Source: Poa pratensis (taxonomy: Eukaryota > Streptophyta > Magnoliopsida > Poales > Poaceae). Taken from it: a stretch of DNA of 64,000 bases. The DNA lies in the NCBI GenBank assembly GCA_947311845.1, contig CAMZMU010000075.1, positions 23,411,421 to 23,475,420 of the forward strand. The letters run 5' to 3'. A program made the position numbers and the translations under genes. Below are positions 1 to 10,104 of this stretch, one piece after another. The notes under the pieces were generated by a model. It was given only the letters and a program-made list of their open reading frames with translations. It searched no databases and was not told the DNA's origin. Numbering within the stretch: position 1 is the stretch's first letter; the number at the start of each line of letters is the position of its first letter.

Positions 1-216
1 ATGTGTTTCAGTTGAAAAATATTATGAAGAAACTGAAAAGCTAGTAGAACAAATATATGCTGTGTCAAATTTTGAAAGGAAATAAGAAAGGTAAGCTAAT
101 TTACTTTACACTGTGAAACCAACATCAGTTAAGCACATGCAAAACAAAGCAACACTGCAATTAGACTATCACGTATGTGGAGACAGTGAAACACATGTAA
201 CTACTAATGAACATGC

Positions 217-2019
217 CTGAGGTTTGAAGTCCTTTGAAGAGAGAACTTTAGTAGCATAGGTATGAACCAATCCTTGCTTCTGTTGATACCTTGCAGTTCA
301 AGAGTTTCAGTTAAATAAATTAGCAGCAAATGCAATGGAGCAATATATTATTTACTCCAGTCTATAAACTGTTATGACAATGGAATAAAAGTTAGCGAAG
401 TTACATTTTTTGACCCCCAAATCTCTTTCTTCGAACCTAACTTCAATTTCTGCTTAAAGCACGATGTCAAAAGTAAGGTCCTGGAAAATGATGGAACAAA
501 AAAGACCATACCATGAGATGAGAAAAAAATATGTATCTTGCCAGTCATGGTTAAAGGCTAAAGTAACTGAGAGAAGTAGAACTATCATAAATCCATACCA
601 AAATCTAGCGGACAGATCCAAAGAGTTAACATACTTTCCCAACAGACCCATGTTATCTGCCCTCATATGACATCTGCACCAACAGTAACAACTGTTGAGT
701 GTGCCAGTAACATAAACATACTGATATGCCAGAAGTTCCATCTTACTTTGAGTCCACCAGAGAAAAGAATTTATAGTGATGCTAGTTTTGCTGCATGTTC
801 CAAGTAGAACAACCTTCGCCCAAGCAAAATTTAGACGAACCAATCGGAATTTCTTCACAGAAATCTACAAAAATGACAAGAACAGTTACACTAGAATCTA
901 ATATTATCTAAACAAAAAAGATGAACAATTTGCAAATTAATGTTCAGAAGTGCAAATCAGCAACATACAAGAGCACCAACTCGAAGAGAATGTGGCGGCA
1001 CAAGCTGCTTATCATCAATTAGCATCCACGAAATCTCGTCCAGCTCAACCAACATGCCCTCCATGTAAATCCCAGAGACAATCCCACTGTACACTCCACT
1101 GCACTTCCCGGCAACTCATCCGTTGGCAGAACACCTGCATAGGACGGGCACCATGCCACCATGGTTTTCGCAGATGACACCAACATGGTGTACGAGCCCT
1201 TCTTCCCAACCGAAACCATTTTTTTCCTCAACCCGGTGACAGACACCGGTCTCGCGATCAGCCTGGCCAGCACGGGCCGCCACCTGCTTGCGGAATCCAC
1301 AAAGTACACGAACTTCTCCACCTCAAACTTGTGACCCTGCTCAGACTCCGGCTGCGACGCCGCCTTGCACTGGCGGCACCCACAGCACATCATCTCGGCT
1401 ATGAACCCGACCAGGTCGGCGGCCCCATTCTTCTGCGCAGCGTGCGGCACTCTGAACACCACGCTCACCGACCTCACCACCCCGAAAACGCGGCCGCGGG
1501 TGGCCGAATCCGGCTCCGCGTCCACGCAGTTGAGCGGGATCGACGCCAGGAAGCTGGGGCCGGGGGCCGGACCGGCGAGGTGCCATCGGACGACCTCCAG
1601 CACGCCTGGCTCGTTTTGGCGGATGGGCGGGAGGTAGTTCCAGGCGAGGACGAGGATGTCGTGGCCGATGGCGGCGGGGTCGAAGTCGAGGAGGTAGCAG
1701 CAGACGGAGGCGGCGGCGGAGGGGTCGGAGAGGGATAGGCAGTGGTTGCGGCAGGAGGAGGAGCAGGAGGTGGAAGGGAGGGAGAAGGTGCCGGCGAGGA
1801 GGACGGGGTGCGGGATTGGCGCGAAGGAGGCCGTGGTGGGGGCGGGATTCGGAGGGGAATGCTTGGGCTTTTTGTGGGGGTGTGTGGTGGGGGTGGAGGG
1901 GGGAGGAGAGGCGGAGGAGGGAAGGAGGGAGGAGGCGCCAGTTGTGGGTGGCGGAGGAGGAGGAGGTCGGCGACGGCGAGCCGGCGTGGGGTGGATGGCT
2001 CCGGCGGCGGCGGCTCCAT
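217..2019 (-). pseudogene. CTC1: CTC1 5' region, frameshifted (CST telomere complex subunit)
   Basis: The minus strand reads as the N-terminal part of plant CTC1, the large subunit of the CST complex that binds single-stranded telomeric DNA and helps C-strand fill-in. Inferred exons, each with GT/AG borders: 2019-969, 864-747, 673-599, 480-405 and probably 276 to about 217. The gene runs off the left edge. Recognisable stretches are RRLAVADLLLLRHP at the start, HPVLLAGTFSLPS, LVLAWNYLPP, VSGIYMEGMLVELDE, LRVGALISVKKF, AKVVLLGTCSKTSIT and KEIWGSKN. The frame breaks three times: between the ATG (2019) and about 1860 in a proline-rich stretch, near 1085-1098, and near 767-778. Introns are kept, so this is not a processed copy. 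It is either a decaying duplicate or a real gene with assembly indels. The identity rests on remembered family motifs, not on an alignment. Confidence 0.72.
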
Positions 2020-2895
2020 GGCTAGGGATTGGGAGTGGAGGGATGGGGAGTAGGCGGGAAGTGAAACAGAAAATGAGGAGTCCAGTCGCGATGCGGCGCG
2101 ACCGGCAATTCCTATTCTACGCCGGCTGCACAGGTTAGCAGCCTTTCGCGCACCTCCGATTCCTTGGTCCCGCCATTAACCGGGCCGGCCCAATTGACGG
2201 TCAGAGAGGAAGAAGCTGACCTTGGACGAAGAAGAAGATCACGCGAAGACCTCGCCGCCGAGGGGACGGCGCGGCCAGGCGAGGGATGGACCTCACCATA
2301 GCCGGCGATGATGCGGCTCTCCGCGGCGGCGCAGATGGAGGTGAAAACTAACCTTAACTTAGAGAGTGAGGGGTCGGGTGGGGAGCTCGCCGGCAGCGAG
2401 GATTTAGTGTTTGGGGTGCGGGGAGGGTTCATCGGCGTCGGGGAAGGGGGGTTTAGAGGATGCTTGGGGGTGACGGTGAACCGGCGGTGGGTTGAGGAGG
2501 GCGGGGCAGCAAGGCGTCCTGGACAGCGGAAGAGGCAGGGATCTGCGCGGCATAGCAGGCGGAGGAGGTGCGACGGCGCGACGCCGTTGACGGAGACGAA
2601 GGCGAGGTCGTGCGGGGTACGTGTTGGCTCAATAAGCTGCGCTTCAGGCGCTGAATAGGGGTGCCCAGCGCGACCGCCTCGCCCGCAGCAGCCCCCTACA
2701 TGGGCCGGCTCATTTGGGTAGTTTTGTTTTTCATTTCTTTATCTTTTCTTTTTTGCCTTTTTATGTTTCTTTTCGGGTTTTTTAGGGTAATACATTAATT
2801 TTTATTTCCATTTTTAGATTTATTATTTGTTTATTTATGAAATACATGAATACTTTTGTCGAATTGTGAACATTTTTTAATCAGTAAACCCCTTT
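2020..2895. other. GC-rich exon-like stretch then AT-rich repeat
   Basis: From 2100 to about 2650 the sequence is GC-rich and partly open on the minus strand (2432-2112), with a possible donor near 2220, but I recognise no protein. It may be upstream sequence of the CTC1 copy or an unrelated gene fragment. From 2700 to 2895 it becomes very AT-rich with a GTGAACATTTTTT-type motif, like the repeat that resumes at 10105. The two were probably contiguous before the LTR at 2896-10068 inserted. Confidence 0.35.
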
Positions 2896-3298
2896 TGACG
2901 TGGGCATACCCTTCAGGTCCCCACTATTGGTATACATGGTGCGTTCCAGCCGAAGGCCCACCTGGCGGCCCAGCCGAAGGCCCACATGGCGGCACAACAA
3001 TAACTTGAATCACAAGACAAGGACTCATGTAAATCCTACCTGGCTGCATATATAAAGACATGCAGGGGCACCCTTTAGAGGGAGACACACAACAGATAGA
3101 CTAGAACTCTAGCGAGATTTCATCTCACCACCATCGTCATTAACGGCCACCATGTAATCATCCAATCAATACAGATCAGACAAGCAGGATGTAGGTCTTT
3201 ACTTCACAATGAGGGCCGAACCTGGGTAAATCCTTACTTGTCAGCCGATGGAACTACCAGCGCGCCATCTGTCTCCCCCTCTACGAAACCCTAGTATC

Positions 3299-4914
3299 TG
3301 GTGGCTCTAAGTTAATAGTGCCAGAAACAATGCTTGTACGTCACACGTCAGTTGGGAACCCCAAGAGGAAGGTATGATGAGTGCAGCAGTAAGTTTTCCC
3401 TCAGTATGAAACCAAGGTTTATCAACCAGTAGGAGGAGATGTTGCTTCGAAGGTGTTGGTGAAGGAGTGTAGTGCGGCGCAACACCAGGGATTCCGGTGC
3501 CAACGTGGAACCTGCACAACACAATCAAATTACTTTGCCCCAACTTAACAGTGAGGTTGTCAATCTCACCGGCTTGCTGAAAACAAAGGGTTAAACGTAT
3601 CGAATGGAAAATGATGTTTGTTTGCATAAAACAGTAGAGAACAATGATTGCAGTAGATTGTATTTCAGATGTAAAAGAATGGACCGGGGTCCACAGTTCA
3701 CTAGTGGTGTCTCTCCAATAAGATAACTAACATGCTGGGTAAACAAATTACAGCTGGGCAATTGACAATTGATAAGTGCATATAACATGCATGTGTGAGC
3801 TGTGGTGTCTACTATGAGATTCATTTGGGCATTACGACAAAGTACATAGACCGCTATCCAGCATGCATCTATGCCTAAATAGTCCACTTTCCGGTTAACA
3901 TCCGTACCCCTTCCAGTATTAAGTTGCAAGCAACAGACAATTGCATTAAGTAATGTGCGTAATGTAAACAATACATTCATCCTTGAATAAAGCATTGCTG
4001 TTTTACCCCTAGTGGCAACAACACATCTACAACCTTAGAACTTGCTGTCACTATCCCAGGTTAAATAGAGGTTGAACCCAACTATCATGCATAAATACCC
4101 CCTCTTGGAGTTACAAGTATTCACGTGGCCAAGGCTTCAACAAGTAACGGAGAGCATGCAAGATCACAAATGACATAGACATGATAATATAATATTCAGC
4201 TCCACATAGGTATCAATATAAGTCAGATCCCAGCAAACACAACATGTAGCATTACAATAAGATGATCTTGATCATGATAGGCAGCTCACAAGATCTAAAC
4301 ATGATGGCACAAGTGGAGAAGACAACCATCTAGCTACTGCTATGGACCCATAGTCCAAGGATGAACTACTCACGCATCACTCCGGAGGCGGGCATGGCGA
4401 TGTAGAGCCCTCCGGTGATGATTCCCCTCTCCGGCAGGGTGCCGGGAAGAGCTTCAGAACCCCCCGAGTTAGGGTTGACGACGGCGGCGGCAGCGAATAT
4501 GTTCTGGATGAAAGGCTCGGTGTTTTAGGGTTTTCGCGTCTCGGGGAATAAATAGGCGAAGGGGCGATGTCGGCGGACCCCCGAGGGGCCCAAACCACCC
4601 AGGCGCGGCTGGGCCCACTGCCGCCCTGGTGGTTTGGCCACCTCGTGGCTCTTCGTCTCTCCTTCGGACTCCGTGTACGTGCTGGAAAAATAGGGACCTG
4701 GCCTTTTGTTTCGTGCAATTCCGAGAATATTTCCAGAAGTAACTTTCTGAAACCAAAAACAGCAGAAAACAGGGAACTGGCACTGTGGCATCTTGTTAAT
4801 AGGTTAGTCCCAGAAAATGCATAAAAGTGATACGAAGTGTATATAAAACATGTAGCAAATGGTATAATATAAGCATGGAACAGCAGAAATTATGGATACG
4901 TTGGAGACGTATCA
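3299..4914 (-). repeat. Element A 3' LTR
   Basis: This 1616-bp LTR differs from its partner at 8409-10029 in only a few places: a small cluster near 3421-3450, the GC-rich hairpin at 4591-4636, a length change near 4650 and a few single bases. The LTR promoter TATA reads CCTATTTATTCC on the minus strand near 4545-4556. A 134-codon open frame at 3995-3591 is repeated in the other LTR copies and is not treated as a gene. Confidence 0.88.
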
Positions 4915-6340
4915 AGCATCCCCAAGCTTAGTTCTACTCGTCCTCGAGTAGGTAAAACGATAACAACAAATAATTTCTGAGGAGACATGCTTTCACACAA
5001 TCTTGATCAATATATTGCAAGGCTCATGTCATGAATGAAGTGACTCAAAGCAATGATCTATAGTTTGCTAACAAATAGATAAAGAGTAAACAATGAATCA
5101 TATAAGCAAAAACTTTTCATGAATAGTACTTTCAAGACAAGCATCAAAAAGTTTTGCATAAGAGGTAACTCATAAAGCAATAGATTCAAAGTAAAAGGCA
5201 TTGAAGCAACACAAAGGATGATTAAGTTTCAGCATTTGCTTTCAACTTGTAACATGTATATCTCATGGATAGTTGTCAACATAAAGCAATATAACAAGTG
5301 CAATAAGTAAATATGTAAGAATCAATGCACACAAAGTTGACACAAGTGTTTGCTTCTAAGATAGAAAGGAGTAGGTAAACTGACTCAACATAAAGTAAAA
5401 GATAGGCCCTTCGCAGAGGGAAGCAGGGATTAAATCATGTGCTAGAGCTTTTTAAGTTTTCGAAAGCATATAGAGAGCACAAAATAAGTATTTGAGAGGT
5501 GTTTGTTGTTGTCAACGAATGGTAGTGGGCACTCTAACCCCCTTGTCAACCAGACTTTCAAAGAGCGGCTCCCATGAAGGACGTTATCTCTACCAGCAAG
5601 GTAGATCATCCCTCTTCTCTTTTGTTTACACATGTATTTTAGTTTCTTTATAGATGACACTCCTCCCAACCTTTTGCTTACACAAGCCATGGCTAACCGA
5701 ATCCTCGGGTGCCTTCCAACATTCACATACCATGGAGGAGTGTCTATTGCAAAATTAAGTTGCTTACTGATAAATCAGGGCAAAACATGTGAAGAGAATT
5801 ATTAATGAAAGTTGTAATTAATTGGGGCTGGGCACCCCGTTGCCAGCTCTTTTTGCAAATTATTGGATAAGCGGATGTATATGCCACTAGTCCAGGTGAA
5901 AGTCTGTCAGAAGTAAATGACAAGATTGAAAGATAAAACACCACATACTTCCTCATGAGCTATAAAACATTGACACAAATAAGGAGTAATAAAGTTTTGA
6001 ATAGTTTAAAGGTAGCACATGAAATATTTACTTGGAATGGCAGGAAATACCACATAGTAGGTAGGTATGGTGGACACAAATGGCATGGGTTTTGGCTCAA
6101 GTTTTGGATGCACGAGAAGCATTCCCTCTCAGTACAGAGTTTAGGCTAGCAAGGTTGTTTGAAGCAAACACAAGTATAAACCGGTACAGCAAGAATCACA
6201 TAAAAACATATTGCAAGTATTATAAGACTCTACACTGTCTTCCTTGTTGCTCAAACATTTTACCAGAAAATATCTAGACCTTAGAGAGAACAAATATGCA
6301 TCCCAAGTCTCAACAAGCTCTACGGTAGTTCTCCACTACT
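4915..6340 (-). other. Conserved 3' internal block of element A with PPT
   Basis: This non-LTR stretch matches the 3' interior of element B (about 23300-24100, opposite strand) and of element C (39153-40137) at near identity. It includes an open stretch with the motif GRHPRIRLAMACVSKRLGG (5726-5442), which lacks an ATG at its start. The polypurine tract adjoins the LTR at 4915-4932. Related AAGCTTGGGGATGC motifs recur near 6858 and 6920. Function is unknown; conservation across elements with different LTRs suggests a cis-acting role. Confidence 0.6.
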
Positions 6341-7569
6341 AGGCTTTAACTACATGATGCAAGAGCTTAAACATGATCTACTTGAGAGCTCAAAACAATT
6401 GCAAAGCATCAAATCAAAACAAGACAATGATCTACAAGAATGCATATGTCTTTTCCAATACCAACTACTACATGTAGCATTTTCTTTCTTCCAAACAAAC
6501 ACCAATAATTTATTTAAACATAAACTCTCCAAATGATAATATAATGCAGCAAGAGAGTATTTATAAACAAGTGCTAACAGCTCGAAGAGATGCATGAAAA
6601 ACAGGAGCTAAAAGCACTGCAGTAGCTAGTTAAGAATACTCAACAAATATAAGTGAAGAACATGAGTATTCACATGAAAAAGCGGAGCGTGTCTCTCTCC
6701 CACACAAGGATTGCTAGGATCCGAATTTATTCAAACAAAAACAAAAAAAAAAACACACAGACGCTCCAAGTAAAGCGCATAAGATGTGAAAGAATTAAAA
6801 TATAGTTTCACTAGAGATGACCTGATAAGTTTGTTGATGAAGAAGGGGATGCCTTGGGCATCCCCAAGCTTAGACGCTTGAGTCTCTCTGAATATGGTTG
6901 GGATGAACCACGGGGGCATCCCCAAGCTTAGGCTTTTCACTCTTCTTGATCACATAATATCACCCTTCTCGCTTGATCCTTGAAAACTTCCTTCACACCA
7001 AACTCAAGACAGTTCTCATTAGAGGGTTAGTGCATAATCAAAAATTCTCATATTCTGTAATGATACAATCAATCCCAAAGCTTCTGGACATTAGCTACAG
7101 CCACCAATGCTTTGTGGAGCAAAGAAATCCACACAAACACAGTAAAAGAGCGAATGCAAAACAAAAGGCAGAATCTGTCAAAAACAGAACAGTCTGGAAT
7201 GACGAATTTTTTCGAGGCACTTAAGTTGCTCAGATGGATCTGGCCTAAAATAATGAAAGTTGCGTACATATCTCAGGAATATGCGTGATTTTTCTCAGAA
7301 TTTTTTGAATTTTCTACAGGGAGATAAGCTCAAATCCGTGACAGCTAAAAATCTGTCACTGCGCAGAAATCCAAATCTTGCATCAACTTTCAATATAGAA
7401 CTTTACTTGGCACAACATTGCGATAAAATAAAGATACAAAGGAGTTGCTACAGAAGTAACAAAACTCCTTGACTCAAAGAAAACAAAAATAACAGCAAAT
7501 AAAAACGATGGGTTGTCTCCCATAAGCGCTTTTCTTTAACGCCTTTCAGCTAGGCGCAGAAAGTGAAAA

Positions 7570-8178
7570 TCAAGTGTTGTCAAGAGAAGAAGCATCAACG
7601 GAGAGTTTAGAAGTTTTCTCAACGATGCATTGCACTTTATCTATGTAAGTTTCAGAAACTCCCCTTTCATTACTTTTAGGTAAACTATCCTCATCAAATA
7701 AATTTTCAGGCACAATCCAATTAAAGTTCTTTTCTAGTGCCTCATGCATTCCTGCAATCTTAAAAGGAATTGGTATTTTATTCTCTCCTTCATAACTAGT
7801 TTCTTTAGTGTACTTGGATCTTTCCTTCTCTAATTTTTCAAGTATATTGGCGATATCAATGTAATAACCAAGCATCCTATATCGCATAAAAACTTTTCTA
7901 GCTTCACTAGCTACATCTCCAAATTCTTTGAGAAGGGTTTCTAAAACAAAATCCTTCTTTTCCCCCTCTTCCATATCATGAAGTCTAAGAAACATATGCT
8001 GCATTATAGGGTTAAGGTTAACAAACCTAGCTTCAAGCATGTGGACTAAGGAGGCAGCAGCAATTTCATAATTAGGGGCAAGTTCTACCAAGGATCTATC
8101 TTCAAAATCTTTCAGCTTGCTAACATGACTAAAAAATTCTTCAATGTTGTCTCTTCCAATGATAGACCCACTACCCAC
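7570..8178 (-). CDS. Element A internal ORF, no recognised domain
   Basis: An open frame of about 200 codons lies shortly downstream of the PBS, in the position gag would occupy. The encoded protein is acidic and helical in composition (IEEFFSHVSKLKDFEDRS, FVLETLLKEFGDVASEAR, IANILEKLEKERSK) and has no zinc knuckle and no enzymatic motif. It begins at a GTG with no in-frame ATG nearby, so the true start may be lost, spliced or shifted by a base. I know similar proteins only as hypothetical ORFs of grass retrotransposons. A structural or gag-like role is possible but not shown. Confidence 0.5.
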   Translation of the reverse strand: MGSGSIIGRDNIEEFFSHVSKLKDFEDRSLVELAPNYEIAAASLVHMLEARFVNLNPIMQHMFLRLHDMEEGEKKDFVLETLLKEFGDVASEARKVFMRYRMLGYYIDIANILEKLEKERSKYTKETSYEGENKIPIPFKIAGMHEALEKNFNWIVPENLFDEDSLPKSNERGVSETYIDKVQCIVEKTSKLSVDASSLDNT

Positions 8179-8380
8179 AGATATTTCTTTTAAAGTGTAC
8201 TTAGGGAGAGCATGATGAAATAATAAAAACTAAACAAAAATAAACTAGATGCAAGTAACTAATTTTTTTGTGTTTTTGATAAAGAGAGCAAACAAACTAA
8301 ATAAAAATAAACTAAGCAAGACAAATAACAAAGTAAAGAGATTGGGTGTGAGAGACTCCCCTTGCAGAAGCAATTCGTTT

Positions 8381-8398
8381 TCCCCGGCAACGGCGCCA
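8381..8398 (-). other. Element A primer-binding site (tRNA-Asp type)
   Basis: The minus strand reads TGGCGCCGTTGCCGGGGA, an 18-nt complement of the 3' end of plant tRNA-Asp(GUC) including CCA. It lies 10 bp inside the 5' LTR. This PBS type is characteristic of Athila-lineage Gypsy elements. Confidence 0.85.
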
Positions 8399-8408
8399 GA
8401 AAACGTGT

Positions 8409-10029
8409 TGGTGGCTCTAGGTTAATAGTGCCAGAAACAATGCTTGTACGTCACACGTCAGTTGGGAACCCCAAGAGGAAGGTATGATGAGTGCAGCAGT
8501 AAGTTTTCCCTCAGTATGAAACCAAGGTTTAATCGAACCAGTAGGACGAGGTTTGCTTCGAAGGTGTTGGTGAAGGAGTGTAGTGCGGCGCAACACCAGG
8601 GATTCCGGTGCCAACGTGGAACCTGCACAACACAACCAAATTACTTTGCCCCAACTTAACAGTGAGGTTGTCAATCTCACCGGCTTGCTGAAAACAAAGG
8701 GTTAAACGTATCGAATGGAAAATGATGTTTGTTTGCATAAAACAGTAGAGAACAATGATTGCAGTAGATTGTATTTCAGATGTAAAAGAATGGACCGGGG
8801 TCCACAGTTCACTAGTGGTGTCTCTCCAATAAGATAACTAACATGCTGGGTAAACAAATTACAGCTGGGCAATTGACAATTGATAAGTGCATATAACATG
8901 CATGTGTGAGCTGTGGTGTCTACTATGAGATTCATTTGGGCATTACGACAAAGTACATAGACCGCTATCCAGCATGCATCTATGCCTAAATAGTCCACTT
9001 TCCGGTTAACATCCGTACCCCTTCCAGTATTAAGTTGCAAGCAACAGACAATTGCATTAAGTAATGTGCGTAATGTAAACAATACATTCATCCTTGAATA
9101 AAGCATTGCTGTTTTACCCCTAGTGGCAACAACACATCTACAACCTTAGAACTTGCTGTCACTATCCCAGGTTAAATAGAGGTTGAACCCAACTATCATG
9201 CATAAATACCCCCTCTTGGAGTTACAAGTATTCACGTGGCCAAGGCTTCAACAAGTAACGGAGAGCATGCAAGATCACAAATGACATAGACATGATAATA
9301 TAATATTCAGCTCCACATAGGTATCAATATAAGTCAGATCCCAGCAAACACAACATGTAGCATTACAATAAGATGATCTTGATCATGATAGGCAGCTCAC
9401 AAGATCTAAACATGATGGCACAAGTGGAGAAGACAACCATCTAGCTACTGCTATGGACCCATAGTCCAAGGATGAACTACTCACGCATCACTCCGGAGGC
9501 GGGCATGGCGATGTAGAGCCCTCCGGTGATGATTCCCCTCTCCGGCAGGGTGCCGGGAAGAGCTTCAGAACCCCCCGAGTTAGGGTTGACGACGGCGGCG
9601 GCAGCGAATATGTTCTGGATGAAAGGCTCGGTGTTTTAGGGTTTTCGCGTCTCGGGGAATAAATAGGCGAAGGGGCGATGTCGGCGGACCCCCGAGGGGC
9701 CCAAACCACCAGGCGCGGCTGGGCCCCTGCCGCGCCACCTGGTGGTTTGGCCACCTCGTGGCTCCCTTCGTCTCTCCTTCGGACTCCGTGTACGTGCTGG
9801 AAAAATAGGGACCTGGCCTTTTGTTTCGTGCAATTCCGAGAATATTTCCAGAAGTAACTTTCTGAAACCAAAAACAGCAGAAAACAGGGAACTGGCACTG
9901 TGGCATCTTGTTAATAGGTTAGTCCCAGAAAATGCATAAAAGTGATACGAAGTGTATATAAAACATGTAGCAAATGGTATAATATAAGCATGGAACAGCA
10001 GAAATTATGGATACGTTGGAGACGTATCA
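8409..10029 (-). repeat. Element A 5' LTR
   Basis: The LTR is 1621 bp and reads TGATACG to CCACCA on the minus strand. It carries the GC-rich hairpin at about 9702-9749 and a TATA-like element at about 9655-9667. The PBS follows directly. The target duplication GTATC flanks the outer edge at 10030. Confidence 0.88.
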
Positions 10030-10055
10030 GTATCTCACCATGGGATTTGCCGTGG

Positions 10056-10104
10056 TAACCCCACGTCACTTTTTTTTTTTTTTTTGAATTTAACCCCACG
10101 TCAC
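10056..10104 (-). mobile_element. Poly(T) insertion with duplicated target (ultra-short retroposon)
   Basis: The 14-bp sequence TAACCCCACGTCAC occurs at 10056-10069 and again at 10091-10104, separated by sixteen T and GAATT. This is the structure left by target-primed reverse transcription in which almost only the poly(A) tail was copied (minus orientation). It sits on the end of the solo LTR and so is younger than that LTR. Confidence 0.6.

Larger units (their letters stand above)
3299..10029 (-). mobile_element. Element A: complete non-autonomous Gypsy-type LTR retrotransposon
   Basis: This is a complete element of 6.7 kb on the minus strand. LTRs lie at 8409-10029 (5') and 3299-4914 (3'), start TGATACGTCTCCAACGTATC and end GCCACCA. 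A 5-bp target duplication GTATC is present at 3294-3298 and 10030-10034. The PBS is at 8381-8398 and a purine-rich tract ending GCTTGGGGATGCT abuts the 3' LTR at 4915. The 3.5-kb interior has one long ORF (8178-7570) and no gag, protease, RT or integrase, so mobilisation must depend on another element. Its 3' interior matches that of element B although the LTRs are different. The PBS type places it with Athila-lineage Gypsy elements. Confidence 0.85.
2896..10068 (+). mobile_element. Solo LTR of a second Gypsy-type family, split by element A
   Basis: The left piece (2896-3298) starts TGACGTGGGC and the right piece (10035-10068) ends CCCCACGTCA, giving the inverted termini expected of an LTR. 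A TATA-like GCATATATAAAG lies near 3048, followed by leader-like sequence, so transcription would run on the plus strand. The two pieces join exactly once element A and one copy of its GTATC target duplication are removed. Flanking bases share only CTTT, so the target duplication of this LTR is not certain. No internal domain is attached, hence solo LTR. I cannot assign the family from sequence alone. Confidence 0.6.

Noticed and set aside
1331..2138. Several glycine- and arginine-rich plus-strand frames
   Set aside because: They are antisense shadows of the GC-rich CTC1 first exon.
3591..3995. 134-codon minus-strand frame repeated at 8702-9106 and 37819-38223
   Set aside because: It lies inside LTRs and is identical only because the LTRs are near-identical. 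It overlaps the U5/leader and has no protein motif.
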